A stretch of DNA of 45,979 bases from an uncultured Clostridium sp. Lineage in GTDB: Bacteria; Bacillota; Clostridia; TANB77; CAG-508. Under the pieces are notes generated by a model. That model did not search any database, was not told the DNA's origin, and saw nothing but the letters and a program-made list of their open reading frames with translations. A program made the position numbers and the translations under genes. Of the stretch, positions 9,383-20,000 are shown piece by piece (within the stretch, counting starts at the first letter, position 1; the number at the start of each line of letters is the position of its first letter). The stretch spans positions 1 through 45,979 of the forward strand of contig CANSWM010000006.1 in the NCBI GenBank assembly GCA_947650745.1, read 5' to 3'.

Positions 9383-10205
9383 GTGTCAAAGTGTAAAGTA
9401 ATTGCCATAGCTAATCAAAAACGGTGGAGTAGGAAAAACAACTACAACAGCTAATTTAGGAAATGCACTAGCAAGAAAAGGAAAAAGAGTATTACTAATA
9501 GATTTAGATCCACAAGGAGATTTAACAACATCATTGGGGTACAAAAATCAAGACAATATGGAAATAACAATAAAAAACATTATGGAAAAAGTAATACAGG
9601 AAAAGCCTATAAGCAAAAATGAGGGAGTATTACAAAATCCAGAAGGTGTAAATTTAGTGCCTGCTAATATTGAATTAGAAGCACTAGATATATCATTAGT
9701 TAAATATATAAACAAAGAAAATATATTGAAACAATACATTGATAATGTTAAAGAAGATTATGATTATATTTTAATTGATTGTAGACCTTCATTAGGACTT
9801 CTTACAATAAACGCACTTGCAACAGCTGATAGTGTAATTATTCCAGTTCAAGCTCAATACTTACCTCTTAAAGGAATGACACAGCTAATACAAACAATAG
9901 ATAAAACGAGAGTACAGATAAATCCAAGACTAAAAATAGATGGAATATTATTGACCATTGCAGATATGAAAACAAATTTAGCAAAGACAACAATAGAAAC
10001 ATTAAGAAATAGTTATGGAAGCAGAATAAAGATATACAACACAGTAATTCCTATGGGAGTAAAAGCAGCCGAAAGTACGATAGAGGGCAAGAGTATATAT
10101 GCTTATGACAAGAAAAGTAAGCCAGCAGTAGCTTATGAAAATTTTACGGAGGAGGTGTTGAAAAATAGCGAAAAGACCAGAGATAGAACTACCCAGTGTA
10201 GATGA
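9383..10205 (+). CDS. parA: ParA/Soj-family ATPase, GTG start, one +1 shift at CGG 9422
   Basis: [53 protein letters not shown]...YDYILIDCRPSLGLLTINAL; Walker A only intact after the shift. Confidence 0.93.
9422..9424 (+). other. CGG +1 frameshift site in parA Walker A
   Basis: aaa CGG tgg -> aaa (C) ggt gga gta gga aaa. Confidence 0.9.
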
Positions 10206-11091
10206 GTTACTAAAATTTAGCACAAATAAAGGAAAAGCTGAAACAGTAGTAATATTAAATCCATACGATATTACAGATTTTCCAGATCATCCATTTAAAA
10301 TAACAGACAATGAAGAAATGGACAATATGGTAGAAAGCATAAAAGAAATAGGTGTAAAAGTGCCAATTTTAGTAAGACCAAAACAAAATGGTGGCTATGA
10401 AATGGTAGCAGGACACAGAAGAAATTATGCAACAAAAAAGGCAGGATTAGATGGAATACCTGCTATTGTTAGAGAAATGACAGATGAAGAAGCTACTATT
10501 ATAATGGTAGATAGCAACATACAAAGAGAAAAAGTATTGCCATCAGAAAAGGCATTTGCTTATAAAATGAAGCTAGAAGCTATAAAAAGACAAGCAGGCA
10601 GACCAAAAAAGGAAAATTCCCGACAAGTTGTCGGAAATTATGAAAGTGCAGATTTAGTTGGTAAAGACAATGGAGAAAGTGGCAGACAAGTTCAAAGATA
10701 TATAAGGCTAACAGAACTGATACAAGAATTATTAGACATGGTGGATATAGGTAAAATATCTTTTAGCCCAGCTGTTGAAATTTCCTATTTGTCTAAAGAA
10801 GAACAAAATCTATTATTATGCTATATAAAAAAATATGATGCAACACCCTCACAATCACAAGCAATATATTTAAAAAAGTTAAGTCAAGAGGGAAAACTTA
10901 CAACAGATAAATTGGAAGAAATAATGTCAGCAGAAAAACCAAATCAAAAGCCAAAATATAATATACATTATGATAGGTTTGAAAAATACCTGCCTAGAGA
11001 TGTAGTAACAGAGAAAGAAGTGGAAGATTTCCTTTTTAAATGTGTAGAAGAACATCACAGAAGATTAAAACAAAGACAAATGGCTAGATAA
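10165..11091 (+). CDS. parB: ParB/Noc-family partition protein, apparent ATA start
   Basis: GGAGGAGGtgttgaaaaATA GCG AAA AGA CCA; IAKRPEIELPSVDELL...VPILVRPKQNGGYEMVAGHRR; in-frame TGA at 10159 and no ATG/GTG/TTG before 10318. Confidence 0.85.
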   Translation: MAKRPEIELPSVDELLKFSTNKGKAETVVILNPYDITDFPDHPFKITDNEEMDNMVESIKEIGVKVPILVRPKQNGGYEMVAGHRRNYATKKAGLDGIPAIVREMTDEEATIIMVDSNIQREKVLPSEKAFAYKMKLEAIKRQAGRPKKENSRQVVGNYESADLVGKDNGESGRQVQRYIRLTELIQELLDMVDIGKISFSPAVEISYLSKEEQNLLLCYIKKYDATPSQSQAIYLKKLSQEGKLTTDKLEEIMSAEKPNQKPKYNIHYDRFEKYLPRDVVTEKEVEDFLFKCVEEHHRRLKQRQMAR

Positions 11092-11183
11092 TTTGTGTGG
11101 GAGTACAAAATAATAATAATATTTTAATTTGTATATTTGAAAGTAACTAAACATTGTAGTAAAATAAAGAAAAAAGGAGATGT

Positions 11184-11915
11184 TTGGTTATGAGTAAAAA
11201 TAAGAAAATTGTTATTTTAATTACAATATTAGTTATAATAGTATTAGGAATTGCAGGAATATTCATATATAAGAATAGGAAAGTTGATAATATTGTTATT
11301 GGGGAAAACAATAAAAATCAAATGCAAGAGAATAATGAGTCAGCAAATATAATAAATAATGAAAATATTATGGAGAATACAGTAGAAAACAATGTAGAGC
11401 AAAGTAATACTGTTGAAGATAATACAACATCACAAAATCAAGCAGTAGAAGAAAGTAAAACAGTAGAAACTACACAGCCAGTTCAAGAAAAAAATGTAAA
11501 GACATCAGCTAAAAAAGAAAATAATAAAACTACAACAACAAGTAAACAGCAAACAACACAAGAAAAAACACCATCACAACCTCAAAAAAGTGAGCAAAGT
11601 TCTAAAAGTGAACAAACAACAACACCAGTAAAAAATAATGATAGTAGTTATAAAGAGCAAGAAGTTCAAATTGCACCAAAGACAGAATGCAAAGGGAATA
11701 ATCATAAAGTAGGTGCAGGAAATACTGGTAAATGGTTTGAAACACAAGAACAAGCAGCTGCATATTTCAAAACAGAAATAGCAAAGTGGGGAAAGCAATG
11801 GGAGAATTTTGAAATAACAGATGAAGAATATCATAAAAATTGCCCTTACGGGTACGAAGTTTGGACTTGTCCTCAGTGTCAAAAATGGACAGTAAACTTC
11901 TATTATAATAAATAA
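11184..11915 (+). CDS. secreted/membrane-anchored protein with N-terminal TM, low-complexity Q/T/N linker and Cys-containing C-terminal domain
   Basis: 243 aa ORF; CPYGYEVWTCPQCQKWTVNFYY. Confidence 0.65.
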   Translation: MVMSKNKKIVILITILVIIVLGIAGIFIYKNRKVDNIVIGENNKNQMQENNESANIINNENIMENTVENNVEQSNTVEDNTTSQNQAVEESKTVETTQPVQEKNVKTSAKKENNKTTTTSKQQTTQEKTPSQPQKSEQSSKSEQTTTPVKNNDSSYKEQEVQIAPKTECKGNNHKVGAGNTGKWFETQEQAAAYFKTEIAKWGKQWENFEITDEEYHKNCPYGYEVWTCPQCQKWTVNFYYNK

Positions 11916-11936
11916 CAAAATAATAATATTTGATTT

Positions 11937-11968
11937 AAGAACAGGTTATAAAGACTTGTTCTTTTTTT
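11937..11968 (+). terminator. rho-independent terminator
   Basis: AAGAACA...TGTTCTTTTTTTT. Confidence 0.65.
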
Positions 11969-11990
11969 TCGTTAAAAGGAGGAAAATTTA

Positions 11991-14900
11991 ATGTTAAAAG
12001 CAAAGAAGTTAAAGAAAGTTATAGCTTTAATGTTTATAGCAATCACATTGTTAAGCACAGCACAACCTATTTTTGCAGTAACAGATAGTGGTAGTGGAAA
12101 ATGGACAGCAGGACAATGGGATTCTAATATTTACACAACAGATAATAAGTCAGATTTAGGAATGCTTATGAGAAGATTAGTAAATACCACAACAGGAGAA
12201 AAAATCACAGTATTTTGTGCAGAACATGGTGTAAATTCACAAACAGGAACAGTAGAAACAGGAACACATAATACACCAACAGATCCTAAAGTAAAAAGAG
12301 CTTGTAAAGTAGCTTTCTTTGGGTGGTATCAAAAATATGGTAATTATTGCATTGATGGTGGAATAATGGCAGCAGATATGAACTCAAGAAAAATGGACTA
12401 TGTATTCACACAACAAATGGTATGGTCAACATTAGGACAAAGTAATGCTACTTTTAGAAATGCAAGTATTCAAAGCCAATATGAAGCATTTAAAGCAGAT
12501 ATAAATGCAAAAATTGATAATATGGAAAGAAAACCAAGTTTTTGTAGCGAAACAATAACAGTTGAAGTAGGACAAACAAAAACACTTACAGATTCTAATA
12601 ATGTGTTAGGACAATATGTTAGTTTTGATAAAACAGTAGATGGAATAAGAATAACACATAACAAAGGAGAAAATACATTAAATGTTACAGCAAATGAAGA
12701 TTGCACAAAGGAAGCAATAAGAATATCAGAAAATACAATGTTTGATTGGGGTGTTATCAAAGAAGAAACACATAATCAACATTCAACAGTATATTTCACT
12801 TTTAGAGATGGAGTACAAAATCAATTATACTCTTTGAATTACAATGATCCTGTAACTATGTCTTTAAGTTTCAAAATAAATCTTTTAGGAAATTTAGAGT
12901 TAAGTAAACTAAACACAAATGGAGATTTAGTTGACGGAGCAATATTTAATGTAACAGGAGAAAATGGATTTAATCGTGATGTAACAGTAACAAATGGAAA
13001 AATCAAGTTAGAAAAATTAAGAAAAGGAACTTACTATATAAAAGAAAAATCAAGCCCAACAGGTTATTTACTAAATACAGAAACTTATACAGCAGAAGTA
13101 AAACCTAATCAAACAACAGAGCAAGCAATAGTAAACACAGAGCCAACAGCAGAAATTACAGTAACAAAGACAAATACAAATGGAGATAAAGTACAAGGAG
13201 CAAAATTTCAAATAATTGCTAATGAAGATATATACAATGTTGCCAGAACAGTAAAACACCACTCAAAAGGAGATGTAGTAGCAACTATTACAACCAATAG
13301 TGTAGGAGTTGCAAGCAAATCAAATTTGCCACTTGGAAAATATAAAATTAAGGAAATTGAAGTGCCAACAGGTTACTTATTAAATACTGAACAAAAGGAA
13401 GTTACTTTAAGATATAAAGACCAAAACACAAATGTTATATTTGGAAGTGTTACAGTAGAAAATACAGAGCCAACAGGAAATTTAATTATTGAAAAGACAG
13501 ATAAAGAAACAGGAAATAAAAATAGAGTAGATAAAAAATCACATCACGGAGATGCAACACTTAAAGGAACTGAATATACTTTATATGCAAAAGAAAGAAT
13601 AACAAATGTTGCAGGAACAATAAAATATTTTGATAAAGATGAACAAATTGCAACATTTACTTTCAATGAGTATGGAGTAGCTAGTATAAAAATAACAAAT
13701 AATAATACACCTGCAAAAATAAGTGTAGAGGGAACAAAATTAACAGGACTACCAATGGGAAAATATTATGCAAAAGAAACCATAGTACCAACAGGTTATA
13801 TGCCAGATACAAAAGTGTATGATTATACATTTTCATACAGAGATATGAATACAAAGGTTATAGAAGTAGCAGGAACAGTTACAAATACAGTAGAAAAAGC
13901 ACCTTTTGAAGTAATCAAGGTTAGCACAAATGAAAATGCAACAGCAGAAACAGTAGCAAATGCAGAATTTACAGCAATACTTTCAAAATATGTTGACTAT
14001 TACGGAAGTTTTGATGAAGCAAAGAAACATTTAAGCGAGTTTGCAACAGATGAATATTCAATATTTAGAACAGGAACTAATGGACACGGAATTTCTGGAC
14101 TTTTAGCTTATGGAGAATATACAGTAAATGAAACTTATACACCATCTCCAGAGATAACAACAGTTGAACAATTCTATGTAACAATAGATAAAGACAGTAA
14201 AACACCAGTTAAAGAACTTGTTGAAAATGATTTGCCATTTGAGGCATATATAAAAATGCAAAAACAAGATAAAAAGACAGGAAAATTTGTAACTTATTCT
14301 AATGCAACATTTGAATTATATAGATTAAATGAAGATACAAACAAATGGGAACAAGTACAATGTAAAATTAGCGATAAATATTATAAAACTTGGACTACAA
14401 ACAGCGAGGGAGTTGCAAAAACAGAAACAAAGTTAGAAGCAGGAAAGTATAAATTAACTGAAATAAAAATTCCAACAGGATTTATACAATTAGATGAAGA
14501 ATTAACTTTTAAAATAGATAACAGAAACTCTACACTAAATTATGATAAAGACTGGGATGCTTGGATTACAGTAACAGTAAAAAATGAGCAACCAACAGGA
14601 ACACTAAAATTAAATAAAAAAGTAGCATTAAGAGAAGATATGGACAAAACAATGATAAAAGATATTGACTTTACAAAAATATCTTTTGAATTAGTAGCAG
14701 ATGAAAAAATAATTGATTATGCTGACGGATCTACTATATATGAAAAAGGAAAAGTAGTAGGAAAATATAATTTAAAAGCTGATGGAACATTAACAGTTTC
14801 AAATTTACCAATGGGCAAATATCACTTAAAAGAACTAACAACAATAGATGGAGCAGTATTAGATAAAACAGAATACGAAGTAATATTTGAACAAAAAGAT

Positions 14901-16436
14901 ACAGTAACAAAAGAATATGTTGTAGAGAAAGATATTGAAAATAGAACAACAGCAATAGAAGTTAGCAAAACAGATATAACAGGAGAAAAAGAGTTAGTTG
15001 GTGCGAAACTAACTGTTACAGACGAAAATAACGAAGTTATTGATAGTTGGGTATCTACTGAAAAGACACACAAAATTGAAGGTTTAGTTGTAGGAAAAGA
15101 ATATACACTAAAAGAAGAAACAGCACCAAATGGATTTGTAGTAGCAACAGAAATCAAATTCAGAGTAGAAAATACAACAGAGATTCAAAAAGTAACAATG
15201 ATAGACAAAGTAGTAACAATGACAAAACAAGACATTGGAGGAAATGAAGTCGAAGGTGCAGAACTTCAAGTTATTGATGAAGATAACAATATAGTTGATG
15301 AGTGGACATCTACAAAAGAGCCACATAGAATTAACAATTTAGTAGAGGGAAAAACTTATACTCTTATTGAACAATATGCACCAGACGGATTTGTTATATC
15401 AAATGAGATCAAATTTACTGTAACTACTGATAAAGAAACACAAGAAGTCAAAATGATAGATAAAGTTTTAGAAATATCAAAACAAGATATTGCAGGAAAT
15501 GAACTAGAGGGAGCTACATTAGTTGTAACAAACACTAAAACAAAGAATATTGTAGACAAATGGGTTTCTGGTAAAGAGCCACACAAAGTAAATGGACTTA
15601 TTGAAAATGAAGAATATATATTACACGAAGAAATTGTTGTAGATGGCTATGTAAAGGCTACTGATGTAAAATTTACAGTAACAAGTGATAAAGAAACTCA
15701 AAAAGTAATTATGATTGATAAAGTATTAGAAGTTATCAAAACAGATCTAGTAACAGGCGAAGAAATTGAGGGAGCAGAACTAAAGGTTATTGACGAAGAT
15801 GGTAATGTAATTGATAAGTGGACATCAAGCAAAGAACCACATAAAGTTGTTGGACTAGAAGAAAATAAAACATACAAATTAGTTGAAATTACAGCACCTT
15901 ATGGCTATGAAATAACAGAAGAAATAGAATTTACAGTAAGTGAAGATAAAGAAACACAAAGAGTAGAAATGAAAGATATGCCTATTCTTCAAAATGTTAA
16001 ATTAGTAAAAGTTGATAGCAACACAAAAGAAACAATAAAAGATAAATTTACTTTTGGAATATATGAAGATGCAGAATGCACAAAACTTATAAAAGAAGTA
16101 AAATCAGATAAAGAAAAAGGAACAGTTTTATTTAAAGATTTAAGATATGGAACTTATTATATTAAAGAAATCGCAGCACCAAAGGGTTATGTATTATCAG
16201 ACAAAGTAATCAAAGTTGAAATGAATGACAAAGGAACATTTATTGATAATGAAAAAGTAGAAAGCGAAGATTCAACATATACTTTTGAATTTGAGAATGT
16301 ACCAGTAGATACACCAAAAACAGGAGATAATAGTAACTTAAAACTATATGTAGGTTTATTAGGATTATCTATACTTGCATTAGCTAGTGTGGGAGTACAC
16401 GAATATAAAAAGAAAAAATCAGTAAATAAAAAATAG
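11991..16436 (+). CDS. large SpaA/Cna-B repeat surface adhesin with likely N-terminal thioester domain and TPKTG sorting signal
   Basis: Signal peptide; VFCAEHG...QQMVWSTLGQ; multiple SpaA/Cna-B repeats; DTPKTGD + TM + KKKK tail. Confidence 0.88.
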   Translation: MLKAKKLKKVIALMFIAITLLSTAQPIFAVTDSGSGKWTAGQWDSNIYTTDNKSDLGMLMRRLVNTTTGEKITVFCAEHGVNSQTGTVETGTHNTPTDPKVKRACKVAFFGWYQKYGNYCIDGGIMAADMNSRKMDYVFTQQMVWSTLGQSNATFRNASIQSQYEAFKADINAKIDNMERKPSFCSETITVEVGQTKTLTDSNNVLGQYVSFDKTVDGIRITHNKGENTLNVTANEDCTKEAIRISENTMFDWGVIKEETHNQHSTVYFTFRDGVQNQLYSLNYNDPVTMSLSFKINLLGNLELSKLNTNGDLVDGAIFNVTGENGFNRDVTVTNGKIKLEKLRKGTYYIKEKSSPTGYLLNTETYTAEVKPNQTTEQAIVNTEPTAEITVTKTNTNGDKVQGAKFQIIANEDIYNVARTVKHHSKGDVVATITTNSVGVASKSNLPLGKYKIKEIEVPTGYLLNTEQKEVTLRYKDQNTNVIFGSVTVENTEPTGNLIIEKTDKETGNKNRVDKKSHHGDATLKGTEYTLYAKERITNVAGTIKYFDKDEQIATFTFNEYGVASIKITNNNTPAKISVEGTKLTGLPMGKYYAKETIVPTGYMPDTKVYDYTFSYRDMNTKVIEVAGTVTNTVEKAPFEVIKVSTNENATAETVANAEFTAILSKYVDYYGSFDEAKKHLSEFATDEYSIFRTGTNGHGISGLLAYGEYTVNETYTPSPEITTVEQFYVTIDKDSKTPVKELVENDLPFEAYIKMQKQDKKTGKFVTYSNATFELYRLNEDTNKWEQVQCKISDKYYKTWTTNSEGVAKTETKLEAGKYKLTEIKIPTGFIQLDEELTFKIDNRNSTLNYDKDWDAWITVTVKNEQPTGTLKLNKKVALREDMDKTMIKDIDFTKISFELVADEKIIDYADGSTIYEKGKVVGKYNLKADGTLTVSNLPMGKYHLKELTTIDGAVLDKTEYEVIFEQKDTVTKEYVVEKDIENRTTAIEVSKTDITGEKELVGAKLTVTDENNEVIDSWVSTEKTHKIEGLVVGKEYTLKEETAPNGFVVATEIKFRVENTTEIQKVTMIDKVVTMTKQDIGGNEVEGAELQVIDEDNNIVDEWTSTKEPHRINNLVEGKTYTLIEQYAPDGFVISNEIKFTVTTDKETQEVKMIDKVLEISKQDIAGNELEGATLVVTNTKTKNIVDKWVSGKEPHKVNGLIENEEYILHEEIVVDGYVKATDVKFTVTSDKETQKVIMIDKVLEVIKTDLVTGEEIEGAELKVIDEDGNVIDKWTSSKEPHKVVGLEENKTYKLVEITAPYGYEITEEIEFTVSEDKETQRVEMKDMPILQNVKLVKVDSNTKETIKDKFTFGIYEDAECTKLIKEVKSDKEKGTVLFKDLRYGTYYIKEIAAPKGYVLSDKVIKVEMNDKGTFIDNEKVESEDSTYTFEFENVPVDTPKTGDNSNLKLYVGLLGLSILALASVGVHEYKKKKSVNKK
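14955..15980 (+). repeat. four tandem ~80-aa Cna-B repeat units within the adhesin
   Basis: Repeated K-D-x-x-G-x-E-x-x-GA-x-L...W.S.KEPHKI.GL..G..Y.L.E..AP.G......FTV....TQ.V.MIDKVL. Confidence 0.8.
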
Positions 16437-16493
16437 ACCAATAACAAGGTGGCTTTAATTAGCCATCTTAATTCAATTTAAGGAGGAATTATA

Positions 16494-16709
16494 ATGCCAC
16501 AATATACACTAACACAAAGTGTAAAGACATTGGAAAAATTATTTGAAAACAATATAGATTCAGAACAAAAAATAAAAGCCTTAAAATGGGAAGATTTGAA
16601 ACAGTTTAGCCCTGTTGAAAAAAGTTTTATTATGGATTTAAAAGAAGCAGTAGCAAAGAAAAATGTAATAGGATTTTTAGCAGGAAAAGAGGAAACAGAA
16701 AGGAGATAA
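16494..16709 (+). CDS. small hypothetical ICE protein
   Basis: 71 aa ORF with AGGAGG site. Confidence 0.6.
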   Translation: MPQYTLTQSVKTLEKLFENNIDSEQKIKALKWEDLKQFSPVEKSFIMDLKEAVAKKNVIGFLAGKEETERR

Positions 16710-16711
16710 CT

Positions 16712-17023
16712 ATGATAGAACATTATAAAAAGCCATCAGTAAAATTCATTGTAAATAAAGGAAATTTTAATAAACTAATGGCATTACTTGCATTTCAAGA
16801 AGAAAATATTGTAACAGAAGAATGGAAAGAAAAAGCAAGAAACCTACAAGATCTTTTATTAAGATATTCTATACCACAAAAAGATGAAGAGGGAGAAATA
16901 TCTATAATAGACATTGGACTATTCCAAAAAGAAGCAGCAGAGTTAATAGTTTTATTACTTTCTGCATTTGATAATGTATTAAAAGTAGATGAAGATTATA
17001 CAAGGAAAATGAAAAGACAATAA
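16712..17023 (+). CDS. hypothetical ICE protein
   Basis: 103 aa ORF immediately downstream, GGAG site. Confidence 0.6.
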   Translation: MIEHYKKPSVKFIVNKGNFNKLMALLAFQEENIVTEEWKEKARNLQDLLLRYSIPQKDEEGEISIIDIGLFQKEAAELIVLLLSAFDNVLKVDEDYTRKMKRQ

Positions 17024-17040
17024 TGTAGAGGAGGAATAGT

Positions 17041-20000
17041 TTGGGAAAAATAACAGAAACAAGACAACTCTATAAAGAAGTTATAAATGAACTTTCACAA
17101 AGTGCAGAAAATTGGAGAAAGTTTTTAGATAGCAGTTCATGGAATTTCAAATATGATTTTGATGACCAAATTCTTATATATGCACAGCGACCAGATGCAA
17201 GAGCTTGTGCAACTATGCAAGAATGGAATAAAAAAGTAGTACCACATAGATGGGTAAATAGTGGAGCAAAACCGATATATGTATTCGACAAAAATCCATA
17301 TAGTGAATATCCATTTAAGTTAGTGTTTGACTTATCAGATACCAACAATTATAATAATACAGAGTATAAATTATGGACTATAAAACAAAATTATGAAGAA
17401 GATATAATCGAAAGTTTAGAAGCCAATTTTGGAGATATAAGCTCAAAAGAAAATCTATCACAAGCTATAATTTCAGCAAGTTATAATATGGTAGTAGATA
17501 ATATAGAAGATTATTTTACATCAATTATAAAAAACAAGAAAAACTCAATGCTTGAAACTATATCAGATGATGAAATAAAAACTATGCTTATTACAACTAC
17601 ATGGGCAAGTGTAAGCTATATGATGATGACTAGATGTGGAATAAATGCGAAAGAACAAATACAAGAGCAAGAATTATCATATATAAAATACTTCAACAAC
17701 CAAGAAGTTCTAACAACATTAGGTGCAAGTGTAAGTGATATAGCAGAAATGGGTTTGAGAGAAATTGCAAGGACAGTTGCAAATCTACAAAAAAGAGAAA
17801 AATTAAAAAATCGTACAATTGAAAAAATTGATAAAGAAATGTATTCTAATGATAATGAAAAAATCAAAGGAGGAAATGAAGATGGTAGAGAAAATAGAGT
17901 ACACGAAACAAGGGGATTATTACATGCCCAACCTAGTAATGGAGAAAGAGAAGATACCAACAGGGAAATACGCTCTGATGAGATACAATTATCTAAAGAA
18001 TCACAAAAACCACGAGTTGACAATATTAGTAATGAACAAGGAATTAGCACAACACTTGGCACAAGTACAGAAACAAATGAGCCAGAGAGTGGAAGAATTA
18101 GTAGAGATGATGAAGAAACAACAAGGAATAACAGAAGAATTGAAAGCCAAAGACCAAATGACATGGGTGGGACTCATGAACAACATCAAAGCGACAGCAG
18201 AGGAGATGGCAGCGAACGAAATAATTTACATTTAGGTATTTATAGTAGGGACAGTAGTAAGGACTGTCCTTATGTTGTTACAGATGCAAAAGTTAATCAA
18301 ATACTAACTAATGCACCACATTTAAGAGTTTCTAATAGTGAAATTAAACAATACTTTGAAAATGAAAAAGACAAAAATAAACGAGCAGAATTTTTAAAAA
18401 GTAGTTTTAATATTGATTATACAGAAATTACAATAAATGATGAAAGATATGGCTATAAAGCATTTGAAAATGGACTTTTAGTATGGAAAGGTAGTTTTTT
18501 ATCACGAGATACAGAAAGTTTTATTTCATGGGAAAATTTAATTGATAATTATGAATCTATGATTATGCTTAATCAATTAAAAGATGTGGAAACAAGAATC
18601 TCATCTGTTACAGACCAAATGTCTTTAATCAGTGAGGCAGAAAAAAAGCCAGAGCTAGAATTTACACAAGAGTTTATAGATAGAGTATTACAAGAAAGAG
18701 GAACATTCAGCAAATATTCTATATATCAACAATTTGAAACACATTTGTCATTAAAAGATAATGCAGACTATCTAAAGAAAATGTATGGATTAGGCTATTA
18801 TGGAACAACTGGAACTGTATCTGGCTCAGGAATAGGTTTGCAATGTTCTCCTAAAGGTATGACATTAAATAGAGGTTATTTCAAAGATGAAATCACAACA
18901 ACAATAAGTTGGAATGATGTAGCAAAAAGAATAACAGAACTTATTAAGTTAGAAAGATATTTGAATGAAAAGGAAATTGTAGAATATCCTAACTGGCTAA
19001 AAGAACAAGAACAAGCAAAAGAATTAAGAGAAGCAGAAAAGAAATTAGAAAATCAAGCAGAACAACAAGAGTATGAGCTTGCCAAAAGAGTATATTTATT
19101 TGTTAAGCCATCAGATTTATATAATTATCCAGATGATACAGCAGCTTTAAATACAAATGAAGAAAATATTGAGATAGTAAAATCAGATATAAATGATACA
19201 AGAAATGTAAATGACTATGTCAATGCTTTGAATAAAATAAGAGAAAGTATTACTGATACAGATTCGCAAAAACATGAACTAGATGTACTAATATCTATAT
19301 TAGAGAAAAGAGTTCCACATTATGAATATCATTTAGGAGATACTGTCTATATTGGTGCAGATAAGTATGAAATTGCAGGTATAAAGGACAATGTAGTAAC
19401 CTTAATTGACACAAAATTTCCTATATTAAATAAAACAATGAGCTTTGATGAATTTGAAAGAAAAGTCAAAGATAACTATTCAAATGACCATTTAATTGTA
19501 AAAGAACAAGAAGAAAATACAATAGAAAATAAAGAAGAAAGTTCAGCAGAAGTAAATAGTGATGAAGAACAAACAGAAGAACAAGAAACCCAAAAAGAAG
19601 AGATAGCACAGCAAGAAACAGAAGAACAACAAGAAGAAAATGAGCAACAAGTTGAACAAGAAAAGCCATACAAAGTAGGGCAAGAGGTTTATTTAGAATC
19701 TGACAGAAAATATAGAATTGACAATATTGATTTAGAAAAAGATACAATAAGTCTATTAGACCTACAAATACCTATGCCTATATTTAGAGAAGAAAGTATC
19801 TTAACCTTTGAAAATTTATATAATCAAAATGAGAGGAACTTTCCAAAACAAGATATTAAACCTAATTTTGTAAGAACTAAAAACAAAATTCAAGACTTTG
19901 TATTGCATCCAGAAGTAGCAGTAGAAGATAGAAACAATTATAAAATTACAGATAATGATTTAGGAATAGGAACACCTAGAGAAAAATTTGAACGAAATAT

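Noticed and set aside
11574-15586. Many long minus-strand ORFs (e.g. 11574..11918, 12470..12760, 14822..15157, 17616..18164)
   Set aside because: Antisense to clearly coding AT-rich genes; hydrophobic low-complexity composition typical of reverse-complement artefacts; no RBS support.
14955-15980. Tandem repeats considered as a mobile element or assembly duplication
   Set aside because: They are diverged Cna-B domain repeats in one intact ORF, a normal feature of such adhesins.
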